Shown: positions 8,883 through 18,736, counted from the first letter of the stretch. The stretch is DNA of 64,000 bases from Devosia geojensis (GCF_000969415.1 NZ_JZEX01000061.1:124001-188000); one strand, 5' to 3'. Notes: generated by a model not told the origin, from the sequence alone. Program-made: numbers and translations.

Positions 8883-9746
8883 TCAGCTTGCCGCCGGCAG
8901 GCTGGCGGTCGCCTCGTCGATCTCGGCGAAGGTCGGGCGCACCTCGGACATCAGCGCCTTGCGGGCGAACTCGATGGCCATGACCGGCGGGTAGCCGGAG
9001 ATGTGGGCGAGCAGCCCCACCTTCATCGAGAGGAAGTACTTGGCCTCGGAGTCGTAGATGTTGCGCAGCGACTGGGCCATGGGACCGAAGAAGCCGTAGG
9101 CGACGAAGACGCCCAAGAACGTGCCGACGAGCGCGCCGCCGATGAGGTGGCCGAGCACTTCCGGCGGCTCGGTGATCGAGCCCATGGTCTTGATGACGCC
9201 GAGCACCGCCGCGACGATGCCGAGGGCAGGCGTGCCGTCGGCGACCGCTTGCACGGCCGAAACGAGGCGCTCACGCTCCTGGTGGTGGGTCTCCAGTTCT
9301 TCGTCCATCAGCGCGTCCATCTCGTGGACGTTGTTGGTCCCGAGCGTCACCATGCGCAGGTAGTCGCACATGAACTCGACGGCGTGGTGATTGGCGATGA
9401 AGGTGGGGAAGCGCTGGAAGAGCGGCGACTGGTAGGGGTTTTCGATGTGCTGCTCGAGGGCGAGCAGGCCCTTGGCCTGGACGAGCTTGAAGAGGCTGAA
9501 CTGCAAGCCCAGCAGCTCTACATAGGCGGCCTTGTCGTAGCGCGGGCCGCGAAAAAGGGTGCCGAAAATGCCGAGCGACTGCTTAAGGACGGCGCCGCTG
9601 TTGCCGATGACGAAGGCGCCGAGCGCGGCGCCCAGAATGATCACGGCCTCATAGGGCTGCCAGAGTATCTCCAGATGTCCGCCCATGGCGGCGTAGCCGC
9701 CCAGGACACAAACGACGACGATGATGATACCGATAATGAGGCGCAT
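8883..9746 (-). CDS. motA: Flagellar motor stator protein MotA
   Basis: A 287-residue membrane protein with four hydrophobic segments: two at the N-terminus (MRLIIGIIIVVVCVLGGYAAMGG and the following AVIILGAALGAFVIG) and two around residues 170-220 (GIVAAVLGVIKTMGS and LIGGALVGTFLGVFVAYGFFGP). The long cytoplasmic loop carries charged residues for FliG contact. The ATG at 9744-9746 follows GGGGACAGG; the frame stays open 57 codons further upstream, but those residues are Arg/Gly-rich and not MotA-like. First gene of the motA-motB pair. Confidence 0.93.
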   Translation of the reverse strand: MRLIIGIIIVVVCVLGGYAAMGGHLEILWQPYEAVIILGAALGAFVIGNSGAVLKQSLGIFGTLFRGPRYDKAAYVELLGLQFSLFKLVQAKGLLALEQHIENPYQSPLFQRFPTFIANHHAVEFMCDYLRMVTLGTNNVHEMDALMDEELETHHQERERLVSAVQAVADGTPALGIVAAVLGVIKTMGSITEPPEVLGHLIGGALVGTFLGVFVAYGFFGPMAQSLRNIYDSEAKYFLSMKVGLLAHISGYPPVMAIEFARKALMSEVRPTFAEIDEATASLPAAS

Positions 9747-10004
9747 CCTGTCCCCAAACTTTCTGTAGAGCGCGCCGGCCGGCGCATCTGCCAGCCCTGT
9801 GGGATCGTTGCGCCGGCCTTGCACCGGGCCGGTTCCCCGCCATCGGCAAAGGAGCGTTCCTGCTCCCCTGCGATCGCGCGCGTTGCACCAAACCTGAAAA
9901 ACGGGCCTGACGAGCAACTGCAGCTGCTCGCCGGGCGGGAGCCCAAACGGCTCCCGCGCCCATGGTTAGCCGGTCCGGCTTAACGTGCGGTTATCTTGCG
10001 AGCT

Positions 10005-12128
10005 CTACACGCTGCCGATGGTCTTCAAGCGCACGCGCGGATGCACCTCGTTTTGGCTCATCACCGTCGTCTGCGGACGGAACCGCTCGACGATGGCGCG
10101 CACGTGCGGGCGGATCGAGGGCGAGGTGATGAGCACCGGAATCTCGCCCTGCTGGGCGGCGTTCTCGAAAGCGCCCTGCACCGCATGGATGAACTGCTGC
10201 AGCCGCGACGGGGCCATGGCGAGATGCCGGTTCTCGCCCTCGCCGGTCATGGCCTCGGCGAAGTCGCGTTCCCATTGCGGGGAAAGGGTGACGAGCGGCA
10301 GGTTGCCGTCGGCATTGAGCTGGGCGGCGCAGAGCTGGCGCGAGAGGCGCGAGCGCACGTGCTCGGCGATGGTCTGGGCGGAACGGCCGGGGCCGGCGAT
10401 CTCGGCGATACCTTCGAGGATGGTCGGCAGGTCGCGGATCGAGACGCGCTCGGTCAGCAGCGCCTGCAGCACGCGCTGGATGCCCGAGACCGTGACCTGG
10501 CTCGGCACGATGTCTTCCACCAGCTTCTGCTGCTCCTTGGACAGGCCGGCGAGCAGGGACTGCACGTTGGCATAGGAGAGGAGGTCGGCGACGTTGGCCT
10601 TCAGCACTTCCGTCAGGTGCGTCGAGATGACGGTCGAGGGATCGATGATGGAGAGGCCCTGCATCTCCGCCTCGTCGCGCAGTGCCGAATCGATCCAGGT
10701 GGCGGGAAGGCCGAAGGTCGGCTCGATGGTGTGGACGCCCGGCAGCGTGATCTCGCGGCCCATCGGGTCCATGACCATCAGCTGGCTGGCGAAGATCTGG
10801 CCGGTGCCGGCCTCGACCTCCTTGATGCGCACCTTGTACTCGTTGGGCTCGAGCTGCATGTTGTCGAGGATGCGCACCGGCGGCATGATGAAGCCGAGTT
10901 CGGCCGCGAGCTGGCGACGCAGCGCCTTGATCTGCTCGGTCAGCCGATCGGTGCCACTCTCGTCCTCCTTGACCAGCGACAGAAGGCCGTAGCCGAGCTC
11001 GAGCTTCAGGTCGTCGATCTTGAGGCTGTCTGTGATCGGTGCTTCCTGCGGCGCGGCGGGGGCGGCCGCGGCCTGAATTTCCTGGGCCTCGACGGTTGCG
11101 CGGGCGGCGGCATTGGTGCGGGCGGCGCGCCAGGCGAGATATCCGACGCCGCCGGAGAGGGCCATGAACGGCGCGAAGGGCATGCCGGGCAGGAAGGCGA
11201 GCAAGGCCATCACCGCCGACGACATGCCAAGAGCCTTGGGATAGCCGGTGAACTGGCGGCCGAGCGCCTTGTCGGCCGAACCGGTGACGCCGGACTTGGA
11301 AACGAGGATGCCCGCGGCCGTCGAAACGATGAGGGCGGGGATCTGCGAGACGAGCCCGTCGCCGATGGTCAGGAGCGTATAGACGTTGGCGGCTTCCTGG
11401 AAGGAAAGCCCCTCCTGCATCATGCCGATGACCATGCCGGCGGCGACGTTGATGAAGGTGATGATGAGGCCGGCGATGGCGTCGCCGCGCACGAACTTCG
11501 ATGCGCCGTCCATGTTGCCGAAGAAGGCGCTTTCGCCTTCGAGCTCGGCGCGGCGCGCCTTGGCGCCGGCTTCATCGATCAGGCCGGCCGAAAGATCGGC
11601 GTCGATGGCCATCTGCTTGCCGGGCATGGCATCGAGGTTGAAGCGCGCGGCGACCTCGGCGATGCGGCCCGAGCCCTTGGTGATGACGATGAAGTTGACG
11701 ATGACCAGGATGATGAACACCACCGCGCCGATGACGAAGTTACCGCGCGTGATGAAGTTGCCGAAGGCTTCGATCACGTGACCGGCGGCGTCGGTGCCGT
11801 TGTGGCCCTCAGCGAGGATGAGACGGGTCGTGGCAAGGTTGAGCCCCAGCCGCAGCATGGTGGCGATGAGCAGCACCGTCGGAAAGGACGAAAATTCCAG
11901 CGGCTTTTGAATGAACAGCGCCGTCATCAGGATCATCACTGAGAAGACGATCGAGACGGCCAGCAGCGCATCGAGCAGCAGCGGCGGCATCGGCAGGATG
12001 AGGATGACGATGAGCCCCATGACGCCGGTCGCGAGCGCGATGTCGCCCGAGCGCAGCGTGTTGACCACGCTCATGACGCTGGGCAGCGAGAACTTGGGGC
12101 GCAGGCCCCCGGCGGAGGTGTCGGTCAT
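10005..12128 (-). CDS. flhA: Flagellar export apparatus protein FlhA
   Basis: A 707-residue type-III flagellar export gate protein. The N-terminal half has about eight transmembrane helices and the conserved FHIPEP-region sequence (ATMLRLGLNLATTRLIL, then the FNLDAMPGKQMAIDADL motif). The C-terminal half is the soluble substrate-docking domain. The ATG at 12126-12128 is chosen; a GTG five codons upstream is possible. It is downstream of flbD on the minus strand with a gap of 55 bases, probably within the same long flagellar transcript. Confidence 0.95.
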   Translation of the reverse strand: MTDTSAGGLRPKFSLPSVMSVVNTLRSGDIALATGVMGLIVILILPMPPLLLDALLAVSIVFSVMILMTALFIQKPLEFSSFPTVLLIATMLRLGLNLATTRLILAEGHNGTDAAGHVIEAFGNFITRGNFVIGAVVFIILVIVNFIVITKGSGRIAEVAARFNLDAMPGKQMAIDADLSAGLIDEAGAKARRAELEGESAFFGNMDGASKFVRGDAIAGLIITFINVAAGMVIGMMQEGLSFQEAANVYTLLTIGDGLVSQIPALIVSTAAGILVSKSGVTGSADKALGRQFTGYPKALGMSSAVMALLAFLPGMPFAPFMALSGGVGYLAWRAARTNAAARATVEAQEIQAAAAPAAPQEAPITDSLKIDDLKLELGYGLLSLVKEDESGTDRLTEQIKALRRQLAAELGFIMPPVRILDNMQLEPNEYKVRIKEVEAGTGQIFASQLMVMDPMGREITLPGVHTIEPTFGLPATWIDSALRDEAEMQGLSIIDPSTVISTHLTEVLKANVADLLSYANVQSLLAGLSKEQQKLVEDIVPSQVTVSGIQRVLQALLTERVSIRDLPTILEGIAEIAGPGRSAQTIAEHVRSRLSRQLCAAQLNADGNLPLVTLSPQWERDFAEAMTGEGENRHLAMAPSRLQQFIHAVQGAFENAAQQGEIPVLITSPSIRPHVRAIVERFRPQTTVMSQNEVHPRVRLKTIGSV

Positions 12129-12183
12129 GCGTGGTGCTCGCACCTTGGGTTAGATCGTACCGGGGTTCTTGCGGTCTTCATCC

Positions 12184-13545
12184 TCAAGCCACGGAGCGCC
12201 GCTCGCCGGGCTCGGGCACGAAGGTGCCCTCGTCGGCATACTGGTTGAGCTTGTTGCGCAGCGTCCGGATGGAGATGCCGAGGATATTGGCCGCATGGGT
12301 GCGGTTGCCGAGCGTGTGGCCGAGAGTGTCGAGGATCAGCTGACGTTCGACATCGGCGACCGTGCGCCCGACAAGGCCCTGGGTCACGGCCGCTGCCGTC
12401 TGGGCGACGTCGGAGGCAAGCGACCGGGTAACCTGGGAAAGCCCGCTGCCGTCGGGCATCAGGATCGCCTCGGGGCCGATCTCGTCGCCGATGGCGAGCA
12501 GCACCGCGCGATGGAGGGTATTCTCCAGTTCGCGCACGTTCCCGGGCCAGGGCGCGCGCAGCAGTTCGTCGCGGGCCGTGGCCGAAAGCGGACGCGACGG
12601 CAGGCCGTTGGCTTTCGAATATTTAAGGATGAAGTGCTCGGCGAGCGCGGCGATGTCGGCCGGGCGCTCGCGCAGGGGCGGGAGCCTGAGGTTGACGACG
12701 TTGAGGCGGAAAAGCAGGTCTTCGCGGAAGCTGCCTTCGCGCACAGCCTCGACGAGGTTGCGGTTGGAGGTGGCCAGGATACGGATGTCGACCGGAACCG
12801 GGCGCGTGCCGCCCACTCGGTCGATCAGCCGTTCCTGGATGGCGCGCAGGAGCTTGGCCTGCAGGCGGATATCCATCTCGGAGATTTCGTCGAGCAGGAG
12901 CGTGCCGCCCGAGGCTTCCTCGAACTTGCCGATGCGGCGGGCGACGGCGCCGGTGAAAGCGCCCTTCTCGTGACCGAAGAGCTCGCTTTCAAGCAGCGCC
13001 TCGGGAATGGCGGCGCAGTTGATGGAGATGAACGGGCGTCCGGCGCGCTTGGAGTGGGCGTGGATGTGCTTGGCCATCACCTCCTTGCCGGTGCCGCTTT
13101 CGCCGGTGATGAGGACGCTCGCGTCCGAGCCGGCGATCTGGCTGGCCATCTGCACGACCCGGCTCATCGCCGGATCGCGGAAGAGGAAATCCTGGCTTTC
13201 GCGCGCCACCGCCGCGATCACCGCGGCGATAAGCTCGGCATCCGGGGGCAGGGGGATGTATTCCTTGGCCCCGGCGCGGATGGCGTTGACGGCGGCCGCC
13301 GCATTGGTCTCGGTGCCGCAGGCGACGACCGGCGCGACGATGCGCTCGGCTTCCATGGCGGCGATGAGGCCGGCGATATCGGCCATCACGTCGACGAGCA
13401 GCAGGTCCGCGCCACGCCCGGCGCGGAGCGCGGCCAGCGCAATCTCGACCGATGGGGCGTGCGCGACCTTGGCGCCGCCCTGCATGGCGAGCTTGGTCGC
13501 TTCACTCAACTGGCCTTCGAGGGCCCCAACGATCAGCAGGCGCAT
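12184..13545 (-). CDS. flbD: Sigma-54-dependent flagellar regulator FlbD
   Basis: A 453-residue NtrC-class activator. The N-terminal receiver-like domain (about 1-115) keeps a Val-Asp at 51-52 but lacks the acidic pair near the start, as in Caulobacter FlbD, which is not controlled by a classical kinase. The AAA+ domain has Walker A GESGTGKE (148-155), the sigma-54 contact GAFTGA (195-200) and Walker B LLLDE (216-220). A Fis-type helix-turn-helix ends the protein (about 425-445). It is preceded by fliN with 11 bases between them. Known relatives switch on late flagellar genes and repress the fliF promoter. Confidence 0.9.
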   Translation of the reverse strand: MRLLIVGALEGQLSEATKLAMQGGAKVAHAPSVEIALAALRAGRGADLLLVDVMADIAGLIAAMEAERIVAPVVACGTETNAAAAVNAIRAGAKEYIPLPPDAELIAAVIAAVARESQDFLFRDPAMSRVVQMASQIAGSDASVLITGESGTGKEVMAKHIHAHSKRAGRPFISINCAAIPEALLESELFGHEKGAFTGAVARRIGKFEEASGGTLLLDEISEMDIRLQAKLLRAIQERLIDRVGGTRPVPVDIRILATSNRNLVEAVREGSFREDLLFRLNVVNLRLPPLRERPADIAALAEHFILKYSKANGLPSRPLSATARDELLRAPWPGNVRELENTLHRAVLLAIGDEIGPEAILMPDGSGLSQVTRSLASDVAQTAAAVTQGLVGRTVADVERQLILDTLGHTLGNRTHAANILGISIRTLRNKLNQYADEGTFVPEPGERRSVA

Positions 13546-13556
13546 CTGCGGCTCCC

Positions 13557-13916
13557 TTACTGCGGCTTGACGATTTCGGTCATGGTCACGCCCAGGCGGT
13601 TCTCGACGAGAACGATCTCGCCGCGCGCCACGAGGCGACCATTGATGTAGATCTCGACGGCCTCGCCGACCTGCCGGTCGAGCTCGATGACGGTGCCGAC
13701 ATCCATGCGCAGGAGGTCCGATACGGGCATGCGGGTGCGCCCGAGCACGACCGAGATGCGCACCGGCACGTCGAACACCGCCTCGAGGTCGGCGGCGGAT
13801 TTTTCGGCGTACGGCTCGGGGCCGCCGCGCACGATGGTGGCGGCCATTTCCTCGAGGCTGATGTCTTCGCGGGCGGTCACGTCGCTGTCGAATTCATTGG
13901 GTTCGCCGGCGCTCAT
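13557..13916 (-). CDS. fliN: Flagellar switch protein FliN
   Basis: A 119-residue protein ending in a SpoA/FliN domain (from about residue 45): FDVPVRISVVLGRTRMPVSDLL, then the glycine-hinged VGEAVEIYINGRLVARGEIVLVE, the hallmark of C-ring FliN. The N-terminus is acidic and variable. Its ATG overlaps the fliH stop by four bases (ATGA), indicating translational coupling. It forms the lower part of the C-ring with FliG and receives FliH for export. Confidence 0.92.
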   Translation of the reverse strand: MSAGEPNEFDSDVTAREDISLEEMAATIVRGGPEPYAEKSAADLEAVFDVPVRISVVLGRTRMPVSDLLRMDVGTVIELDRQVGEAVEIYINGRLVARGEIVLVENRLGVTMTEIVKPQ

Positions 13917-14554
13917 GCCTCTTTCTCCTCTTGCGGGCCGATCCCGCGGGTGGCGAGATAGGCTGAAATGCGTTGGTCGATCTCGCGCGAGATCGTGTTG
14001 ATGTCGCGCACGAGCCCCCCGTCCACCCACTCCAGCCTGCCGTCGCCGAGGCGCTGGTCGGGGTCTCCCATGACGATGAGGCGGCCGGAAAAGCCGGAGG
14101 TCGTCATGTGGTCGGTCGCGACGTCGCGCACGGCGTCGGCGATGTCGGGGTGGCAGCGGATGACGAGATGCGGCACGCCGTCGAGGGATGCCATGCATTC
14201 GGCGATCAGCGCCTCGATCTCGGCGACGGGATAGCGGGCGACGAGGTGCGCCGCGAGCTTGCGGCCGACGGCGGCGGCGAGATTGACCGCTTCCACCCGG
14301 TTGGCCTTGCGCGCATCGTCAAGGGCGGCGGTCATGCTGACGATCGAGGTGGCCAGCGCGGCGGCGGCCGAAGCGATGGTCTGCGCGGCCATGGTCGTGG
14401 CGTTGCCCTCGCCGTCCCGCAGGCCTTGCGCATAGCCGTCCTCGCGCGCCTGGCGCACGAGCTGGGCCACCAGGTCCTCGGGCATGACCGGAGGCGGGGC
14501 CGTCGGACGCTGGCCGAGGTCGAGATCGAAGGTGAAGCGTGCGAGGCTCGCCAT
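13913..14554 (-). CDS. fliH: Flagellar assembly protein FliH (FlbE)
   Basis: A 213-residue protein in the position of flbE/fliH of the Caulobacter fliF operon. The N-terminal third is Ala/Gln-rich and helical; the C-terminal half has the FliH/HrpE pattern (RLIVMGDPDQRLGDGRLEWVDGGLVRD), which binds the export ATPase FliI. Sequence conservation in this family is low, so the assignment leans on the order fliF-fliG-fliH-fliN as well as on the C-terminal motif. Confidence 0.85.
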   Translation of the reverse strand: MASLARFTFDLDLGQRPTAPPPVMPEDLVAQLVRQAREDGYAQGLRDGEGNATTMAAQTIASAAAALATSIVSMTAALDDARKANRVEAVNLAAAVGRKLAAHLVARYPVAEIEALIAECMASLDGVPHLVIRCHPDIADAVRDVATDHMTTSGFSGRLIVMGDPDQRLGDGRLEWVDGGLVRDINTISREIDQRISAYLATRGIGPQEEKEA

Positions 14555-14557
14555 CTA

Positions 14558-15676
14558 TCAGGCCACCATCTGGTCGTCGGCTTTGGTCTTGAGGATGATG
14601 ATCTCGCCCTTGGCGGCGAGATCCTTGGCCGTCGCGACCATGCGCGCCTGCGCCTCGTCGACATCCTTGAGGCGGACGGGGCCCATGGCTTCCATGTCGT
14701 CGCGCAGGAGCTTGGCCGCGCGCGCCGACATGTTGGCGAAGAAGAAGTCGCGGATGTCCTCGCTCGCGCCCTTGAGGCAGAGGGCGAGCTCGCGCTTGTC
14801 CATGCGCTGGAGCAGCGTCTGGATGGCGGACGGCTCGAGGCGCGTCAGGTCCTCGAAGGTGAACATCAGCGCCTTGATCCGCTCGGCGTCGTCCCGGTTC
14901 ATCTCCTCCAGGTTGGTCATGAAGCGCGCTTCGGTCTGGCGGTCGAAGGAGTTGAAGATCTCCGCCATCTGCTCATGGCTGTCGCGGCGCTTGGTGTGCG
15001 AGAGGGTCGACATGAATTCGGTGCGCAGCGTCACCTCGATCTTCTCGAGGATTTCCTTCTGCACGGGATCGAGCCCCAGCATGCGCTGGACGACATCCAT
15101 CGCCAGCTCCTCGGGCAGCACGGCCAGCACCTTGCTGGCATGGTCCGGCGCGATCTTGGAGAGGACGACGGCTACGGTCTGCGGGTATTCGTTCTTGAGG
15201 TAGGCGGCCAGCACGTCTTCCTGGACGTTGGAAAGCTTCTCCCAGATGTTGCGCCCGGCCGGTCCCCGGATCTCCTCCATGATGGAATCCACGCGGTCGG
15301 CCGGCAGAAACGAGAGCAGCAGTCGCTCGGTGGTGTCGGTGTTGCCCGAGATGGTGCCGGCCGAAGAGATGGTGGTGACGAACTCGATCATCAGGTCGTC
15401 GAGCATCTCCTGGGTGATCGGGCCGAGCCGCACCATGGCGCGTGAGAGGGCTTTGATCTCAAGCTCGTCGAGCTCGTCGAAGATCGGCCTGCCGTAATCG
15501 GGACCGAGGGCGAGCATCAGCACGGCCGCCTTCTCGTCGCCACGGAGCGTGCGCTGGGCGGCGCCCTGGCCGACGACGAGCTGCTGGCCGGCGCCCTGCA
15601 TCGGGGCGGGATTGCGGGTTTCGTATTCGATCTGGGCGGGGGCGGCGGCCACGGTCTCGTCCTTACGCTGCGTCAC
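14558..15676 (-). CDS. fliG: Flagellar rotor switch protein FliG
   Basis: A 372-residue rotor protein. The N-terminal domain ([13 protein letters not shown]), the middle EHPQ-like motif (here [14 protein letters not shown], about residues 161-175) and the C-terminal torque helix with alternating charges ([19 protein letters not shown]) are all present. It binds FliF in the MS ring and the MotA loop in the stator. Its start overlaps the end of fliF by 14 bases. The gap to fliH is 3 bases, so the operon is tightly packed. Confidence 0.95.
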   Translation of the reverse strand: MTQRKDETVAAAPAQIEYETRNPAPMQGAGQQLVVGQGAAQRTLRGDEKAAVLMLALGPDYGRPIFDELDELEIKALSRAMVRLGPITQEMLDDLMIEFVTTISSAGTISGNTDTTERLLLSFLPADRVDSIMEEIRGPAGRNIWEKLSNVQEDVLAAYLKNEYPQTVAVVLSKIAPDHASKVLAVLPEELAMDVVQRMLGLDPVQKEILEKIEVTLRTEFMSTLSHTKRRDSHEQMAEIFNSFDRQTEARFMTNLEEMNRDDAERIKALMFTFEDLTRLEPSAIQTLLQRMDKRELALCLKGASEDIRDFFFANMSARAAKLLRDDMEAMGPVRLKDVDEAQARMVATAKDLAAKGEIIILKTKADDQMVA

Positions 15677-17294
15677 TCAGCCAGTCGCGCACGATGAGCG
15701 CGGCTTGCCTCGGGTTTTCCTCGACCAGCGTGCCGACGGTCTTGAGCGTCTGGAGCTGGTTTTCGCCCATGGATTTGGCGTTGGCGACCCAGGAGGGGGT
15801 CTTGTCCCTGGGCTCCTGCGTTTCCTCGGGCACGAGCTCGCCATTGGCGCCGACCATCTGGTGGTGGCCGAGCTCGGCGCCCGGCGGCAGGGCGAGCGGC
15901 TGCGGCTCGGGCGCGAGCACGCGGCGCAGCAGCGGGCGCATGATGAAGAGGACGAGGGCGAGCGCGATCAGCAGCGTCACCGCCATCTCGGCGAAGCGAA
16001 CCATGTCGTCGCGGGTGAAGTCGAAGAGGCCCGCTTCGCTGGTGCCGACGGCCAGGTCGGGCCGCTCGGCGAACTGCATGTTGACGATCTCGACCCGGTC
16101 GCCGCGCGCCTCGTCGAACCCGACGGCCGAGCGCACGAGCGCGGCGATGCGTTCGATATCCTCGGCCGTGCGCGGCTGGTAGGCGGCGACGCCGTTGCCG
16201 TTGTCGACATAGGTGCCGTCGACGACCACCGCGACCGACAGGCGCTTGATGCCGCCCGCTTCGGTGACGGCGGTCTGGGTGGTCCTGGAGATCTCGTAGT
16301 TGGTGACTTCCTCGGTCGTCGAGCCCTGTTCGCTGGTCGCGCCATCCGCCGTGGCGTTCTCGCTGGCGCCGGGCAGTTCGTTGGCGACGGAAACCTGCTG
16401 GCTGCCGGGACCGGTCGCGGAATTGGCCTCCTCGCGCAACTGGCTGGAACGTACCACCTGGCTTTCCGGATCGAAAACCTCGGAGGTGACCGTCGAGCGG
16501 TCCATGTTGAGTTCGGCGGTCACCTCGACGCGGGCGCGGCCGGGGCCGACGACATTGGCGAGCATGTCCTCAAGGCGGGTGCGCAGGCGGTTCTCCTGGG
16601 CAAGCGCCAGCTCGGCGGTCTGTCCGGCGATGACGCCGTTCTCGCCTTCGCCGGTGCCGGCGGCCAGCAGTCGGCCGGTGTTGTCGACGATCGAAACGCG
16701 GTTGGGCGACAGACCCTCGATGGCTGAGGCGACGAGGTGCTGGACGGCGCGGATCTCGCCGGCCGAGAGCTCCCCGCGCACGGTCAGGACGATCGAAGCG
16801 GAAGGTTCCCGGCGCTCGCGGCGGAAGAGCTCGCGCTCGGGCAGCACCAGATGCACGCGCGCCGCCTGGATGCGGGCGAGCGAGGTCATGGTGCGGGCAA
16901 GCTCGCCTTCGAGGGCGCGCACATTGTTGATGTTCTGCACGAAGCTCGTGGCGCCCAGGGTGTTCTGGCTGTCGAAGATCTCGTAGCCGACCTGGCCGCG
17001 CGTCGGCAGGCCTTCGCCGGCGAGCTGCATCCGCAGCGCCGTGATCTGGTCGCGCGGCACGAGGATCGTGTCGCCGCTGCCGCGCAGCTCGAAAGGCACG
17101 TTCTGCGTCTGCAGCTCGGCGACGATGGCCGAGGAGTCCTCTATCGAGAGCTGGGAGTAGAGCGGCGCCATGCTCGGGGCCGAGGCCCGCATGATGAGAA
17201 AGGCAAAGAAGCCCAGCATCAGGACGGCGACCGTCGCCATGGCCGCGATCCGGGCGAGCCCAAACCGATTGAGGAACTGAAGCAGGTTGTCCAC
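15663..17294 (-). CDS. fliF: Flagellar MS-ring protein FliF
   Basis: A 543-residue MS-ring protein if the GTG at 17292-17294 is used ([12 protein letters not shown]...). An upstream TTG at 17339 would add 15 residues; neither has a strong ribosome site, and the shorter form matches the usual FliF start better. Transmembrane helices lie near residues 12-35 and near 430-450; between them is the YscJ/FliF periplasmic domain, with [13 protein letters not shown] as its best-known motif. First gene of the fliF-fliG-fliH-fliN-flbD-flhA series. Confidence 0.93.
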   Translation of the reverse strand: MDNLLQFLNRFGLARIAAMATVAVLMLGFFAFLIMRASAPSMAPLYSQLSIEDSSAIVAELQTQNVPFELRGSGDTILVPRDQITALRMQLAGEGLPTRGQVGYEIFDSQNTLGATSFVQNINNVRALEGELARTMTSLARIQAARVHLVLPERELFRRERREPSASIVLTVRGELSAGEIRAVQHLVASAIEGLSPNRVSIVDNTGRLLAAGTGEGENGVIAGQTAELALAQENRLRTRLEDMLANVVGPGRARVEVTAELNMDRSTVTSEVFDPESQVVRSSQLREEANSATGPGSQQVSVANELPGASENATADGATSEQGSTTEEVTNYEISRTTQTAVTEAGGIKRLSVAVVVDGTYVDNGNGVAAYQPRTAEDIERIAALVRSAVGFDEARGDRVEIVNMQFAERPDLAVGTSEAGLFDFTRDDMVRFAEMAVTLLIALALVLFIMRPLLRRVLAPEPQPLALPPGAELGHHQMVGANGELVPEETQEPRDKTPSWVANAKSMGENQLQTLKTVGTLVEENPRQAALIVRDWLSDAA

Positions 17295-17368
17295 GCGAAC
17301 ACTCGGATTTTGAACATGAGCGATCGCGAGCCCCCGCAACCGTTAGGCAAAAATTACCTAGCGGATGG

Positions 17369-17383
17369 TAAACAAGGCGTTAA
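17369..17383 (-). promoter_or_regulatory. Candidate CtrA box before fliF
   Basis: Read on the minus strand, TTAA-N7-TTTA (one mismatch to the TTAA-N7-TTAA consensus of CtrA) lies 75-90 bases upstream of the fliF start. In Caulobacter the fliF operon is CtrA-activated. A neighbouring sciP gene makes CtrA control plausible, but this is a short motif and could be chance. Confidence 0.35.
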
Positions 17384-17440
17384 CTCGTTGTTGCAAAGTG
17401 CGAAAATAGGCAGAAACTGCCGGTCACGTAATCGAGAGGC

Positions 17441-18073
17441 ATGAAGGCGATGGCGCTGAGAATTCTGGGACGGCTCACATCCATCAATGTACGCAAGGTT
17501 CTCTGGCTCGCCGACGAGATGGGGCTCGCCTACGAGCGCGAAGACTGGGGAATGCCGCTGCGCGACCCGAAGGTGCCCGAGTTCCTGGAGCTCAACCCCA
17601 ACGGGCTGGTCCCCGTGCTGGTGGACGGCGACTATGTGCTCTGGGAGAGCTCGGCGATCATGGCCTATCTTGCCCGTGCGTTCGGACCGACGCCGTTGGC
17701 GCCGGAAGAGGCGAGGGCGCGAGGCCTCTGCGACCAGTGGCTGATATGGCAGGGATCCGAGATGGCGTCGGTCTGGGGCTATGCGGTCATGGCGCTGGCG
17801 CGCAAGGTGCCCGGCTATGACGACGAGACGAAGATCGGCGAATCGCTCGAGCGCTGGACGGCCAAGATGCGCATCCTCGATGCGCAACTCGGCCGGACGC
17901 CGTTTGTCGCGGGAGACGCGATGACGATGGCCGACATCGCCGTCGGGCTGGCGGTCCATCGCTGGTTCTCGGTCGACCGCGAGATCGAGCCCATGCCGAA
18001 CGCTGCTGCCTATCTGGAGCGCCTGCGTTCAGAGAGCAAAGGCGGCTCGTACCTCACGGATCGGACGCCCTGA
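17441..18073 (+). CDS. Glutathione S-transferase family protein
   Basis: A 210-residue GST. The N-terminal thioredoxin-like domain includes the glutathione-binding NPNGLVPVLVDGDYVLWESSAI stretch (cis-Pro, then the E-S pair), and the all-helical C-terminal domain includes DAMTMADIAVG, the usual N-capping and hydrophobic staple region. It is the only plus-strand gene inside the flagellar block and is unrelated to motility. A second in-frame ATG three codons in (MALRILG) could be the true start. Reaction partner unknown. Confidence 0.85.
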   Translation: MKAMALRILGRLTSINVRKVLWLADEMGLAYEREDWGMPLRDPKVPEFLELNPNGLVPVLVDGDYVLWESSAIMAYLARAFGPTPLAPEEARARGLCDQWLIWQGSEMASVWGYAVMALARKVPGYDDETKIGESLERWTAKMRILDAQLGRTPFVAGDAMTMADIAVGLAVHRWFSVDREIEPMPNAAAYLERLRSESKGGSYLTDRTP

Positions 18074-18081
18074 ACAGGCAA

Positions 18082-18107
18082 AACCCGCCGGACGGGTCCG
18101 GCGGGTT
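18082..18107. terminator. Hairpin between convergent GST and sciP genes
   Basis: AACCCGCCGGA (18082-18092) pairs perfectly with TCCGGCGGGTT (18097-18107) around a 4-base loop. It lies 8 bases after the GST stop and 28 bases from the sciP stop and could end both transcripts, although no long T-run follows on either side. Confidence 0.6.
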
Positions 18108-18134
18108 CGCGAATTTCACGCGCGGCCTGAACGC

Positions 18135-18413
18135 TCAGGTTTCGCGGTAGTGCTGAATCCAGGTCGTGCGCAGCCCGGCAAGGCCATGCTTGTCGATGGC
18201 AGCCTGCCAGTTGAGGAATTCATCGACGCTCAACGTGTAGCGATCGCAGGCTTCTTCCAGGCTCAGCAAGCCGCCGCGCACGGCGGCGACAACCTCGGCC
18301 TTGCGACGGATCACCCACCGACGCGTGTTCTTCGGGGGAAGATCGGCGATCGTAAGCGGGCTTCCGTCCGGACCGATAACGTACTTGACGCGAGGACGCA
18401 TTTGTACGGTCAT
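18135..18413 (-). CDS. sciP: CtrA inhibitor SciP (DUF1153)
   Basis: A 92-residue protein whose core YVIGPDGSPLTIADLPPKN and the following RRWVIRRKAEVVAAVRGG and LSLEEAC segments are the highly conserved signature of SciP/DUF1153. SciP is a small helix-turn-helix protein that in Caulobacter binds CtrA and keeps it from activating its promoters in G1. Finding it among flagellar genes fits, because many CtrA targets are flagellar. It has its own upstream region of over 300 bases with a CtrA-like box. Confidence 0.92.
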   Translation of the reverse strand: MTVQMRPRVKYVIGPDGSPLTIADLPPKNTRRWVIRRKAEVVAAVRGGLLSLEEACDRYTLSVDEFLNWQAAIDKHGLAGLRTTWIQHYRET

Positions 18414-18464
18414 TTTACTCTCTACTCGACCTGACCATAGGCCGAGAGACTAAGCCCATCGCGC

Positions 18465-18479
18465 TTAAAATTTGCCTAA
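18465..18479. promoter_or_regulatory. Candidate CtrA box upstream of sciP
   Basis: TTAA-N7-CTAA at 18465-18479, one mismatch from the CtrA consensus, about 50-65 bases before the sciP start. CtrA is known to activate sciP in Caulobacter; here the site is predicted from sequence only. Confidence 0.4.
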
Positions 18480-18556
18480 GGGGAAACTTACAGGTGGTTA
18501 AGAATGCCCGGTAAATGTGTGCCGGGCAGCGCCACAAGGGCTGTTCGCCGGCTTCT

Positions 18557-18656
18557 TCGCCTCCCTCCCCCCTCAAGGTGAGGGATTTGAGGGTGGGGGG
18601 TCAGTGGATCACAGATGAACCCCCACCCCCGACCCCTCCCCTCAAGGGAGAGGGGA
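18557..18656. repeat. C-rich palindromic intergenic repeat (copy 2)
   Basis: Occupies most of the 323-base gap between sciP and flgD. The strongest pairing is GGGTGGGGG (18591-18599) with CCCCCACCC (18620-18628), flanked by CCCTCCCC/GAGGGG runs. It resembles the elements at 7.8 and 25.8 kb in composition and layout. No gene is seen in this gap. Confidence 0.6.
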
Positions 18657-18736
18657 GCATCGGCTCATGCACGCGTTTGAATCCGGGCGCCTCAGCGGCG
18701 GGGCTCGTCGTCCTGTCGGGGAGATAGACCGTGGCG

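Noticed and set aside
12169-13650. Long plus-strand open frame opposite flbD
   Set aside because: Antisense to a gene with intact Walker and GAFTGA motifs; its translation is rich in Asp, Gly and Arg and has no fold signature.
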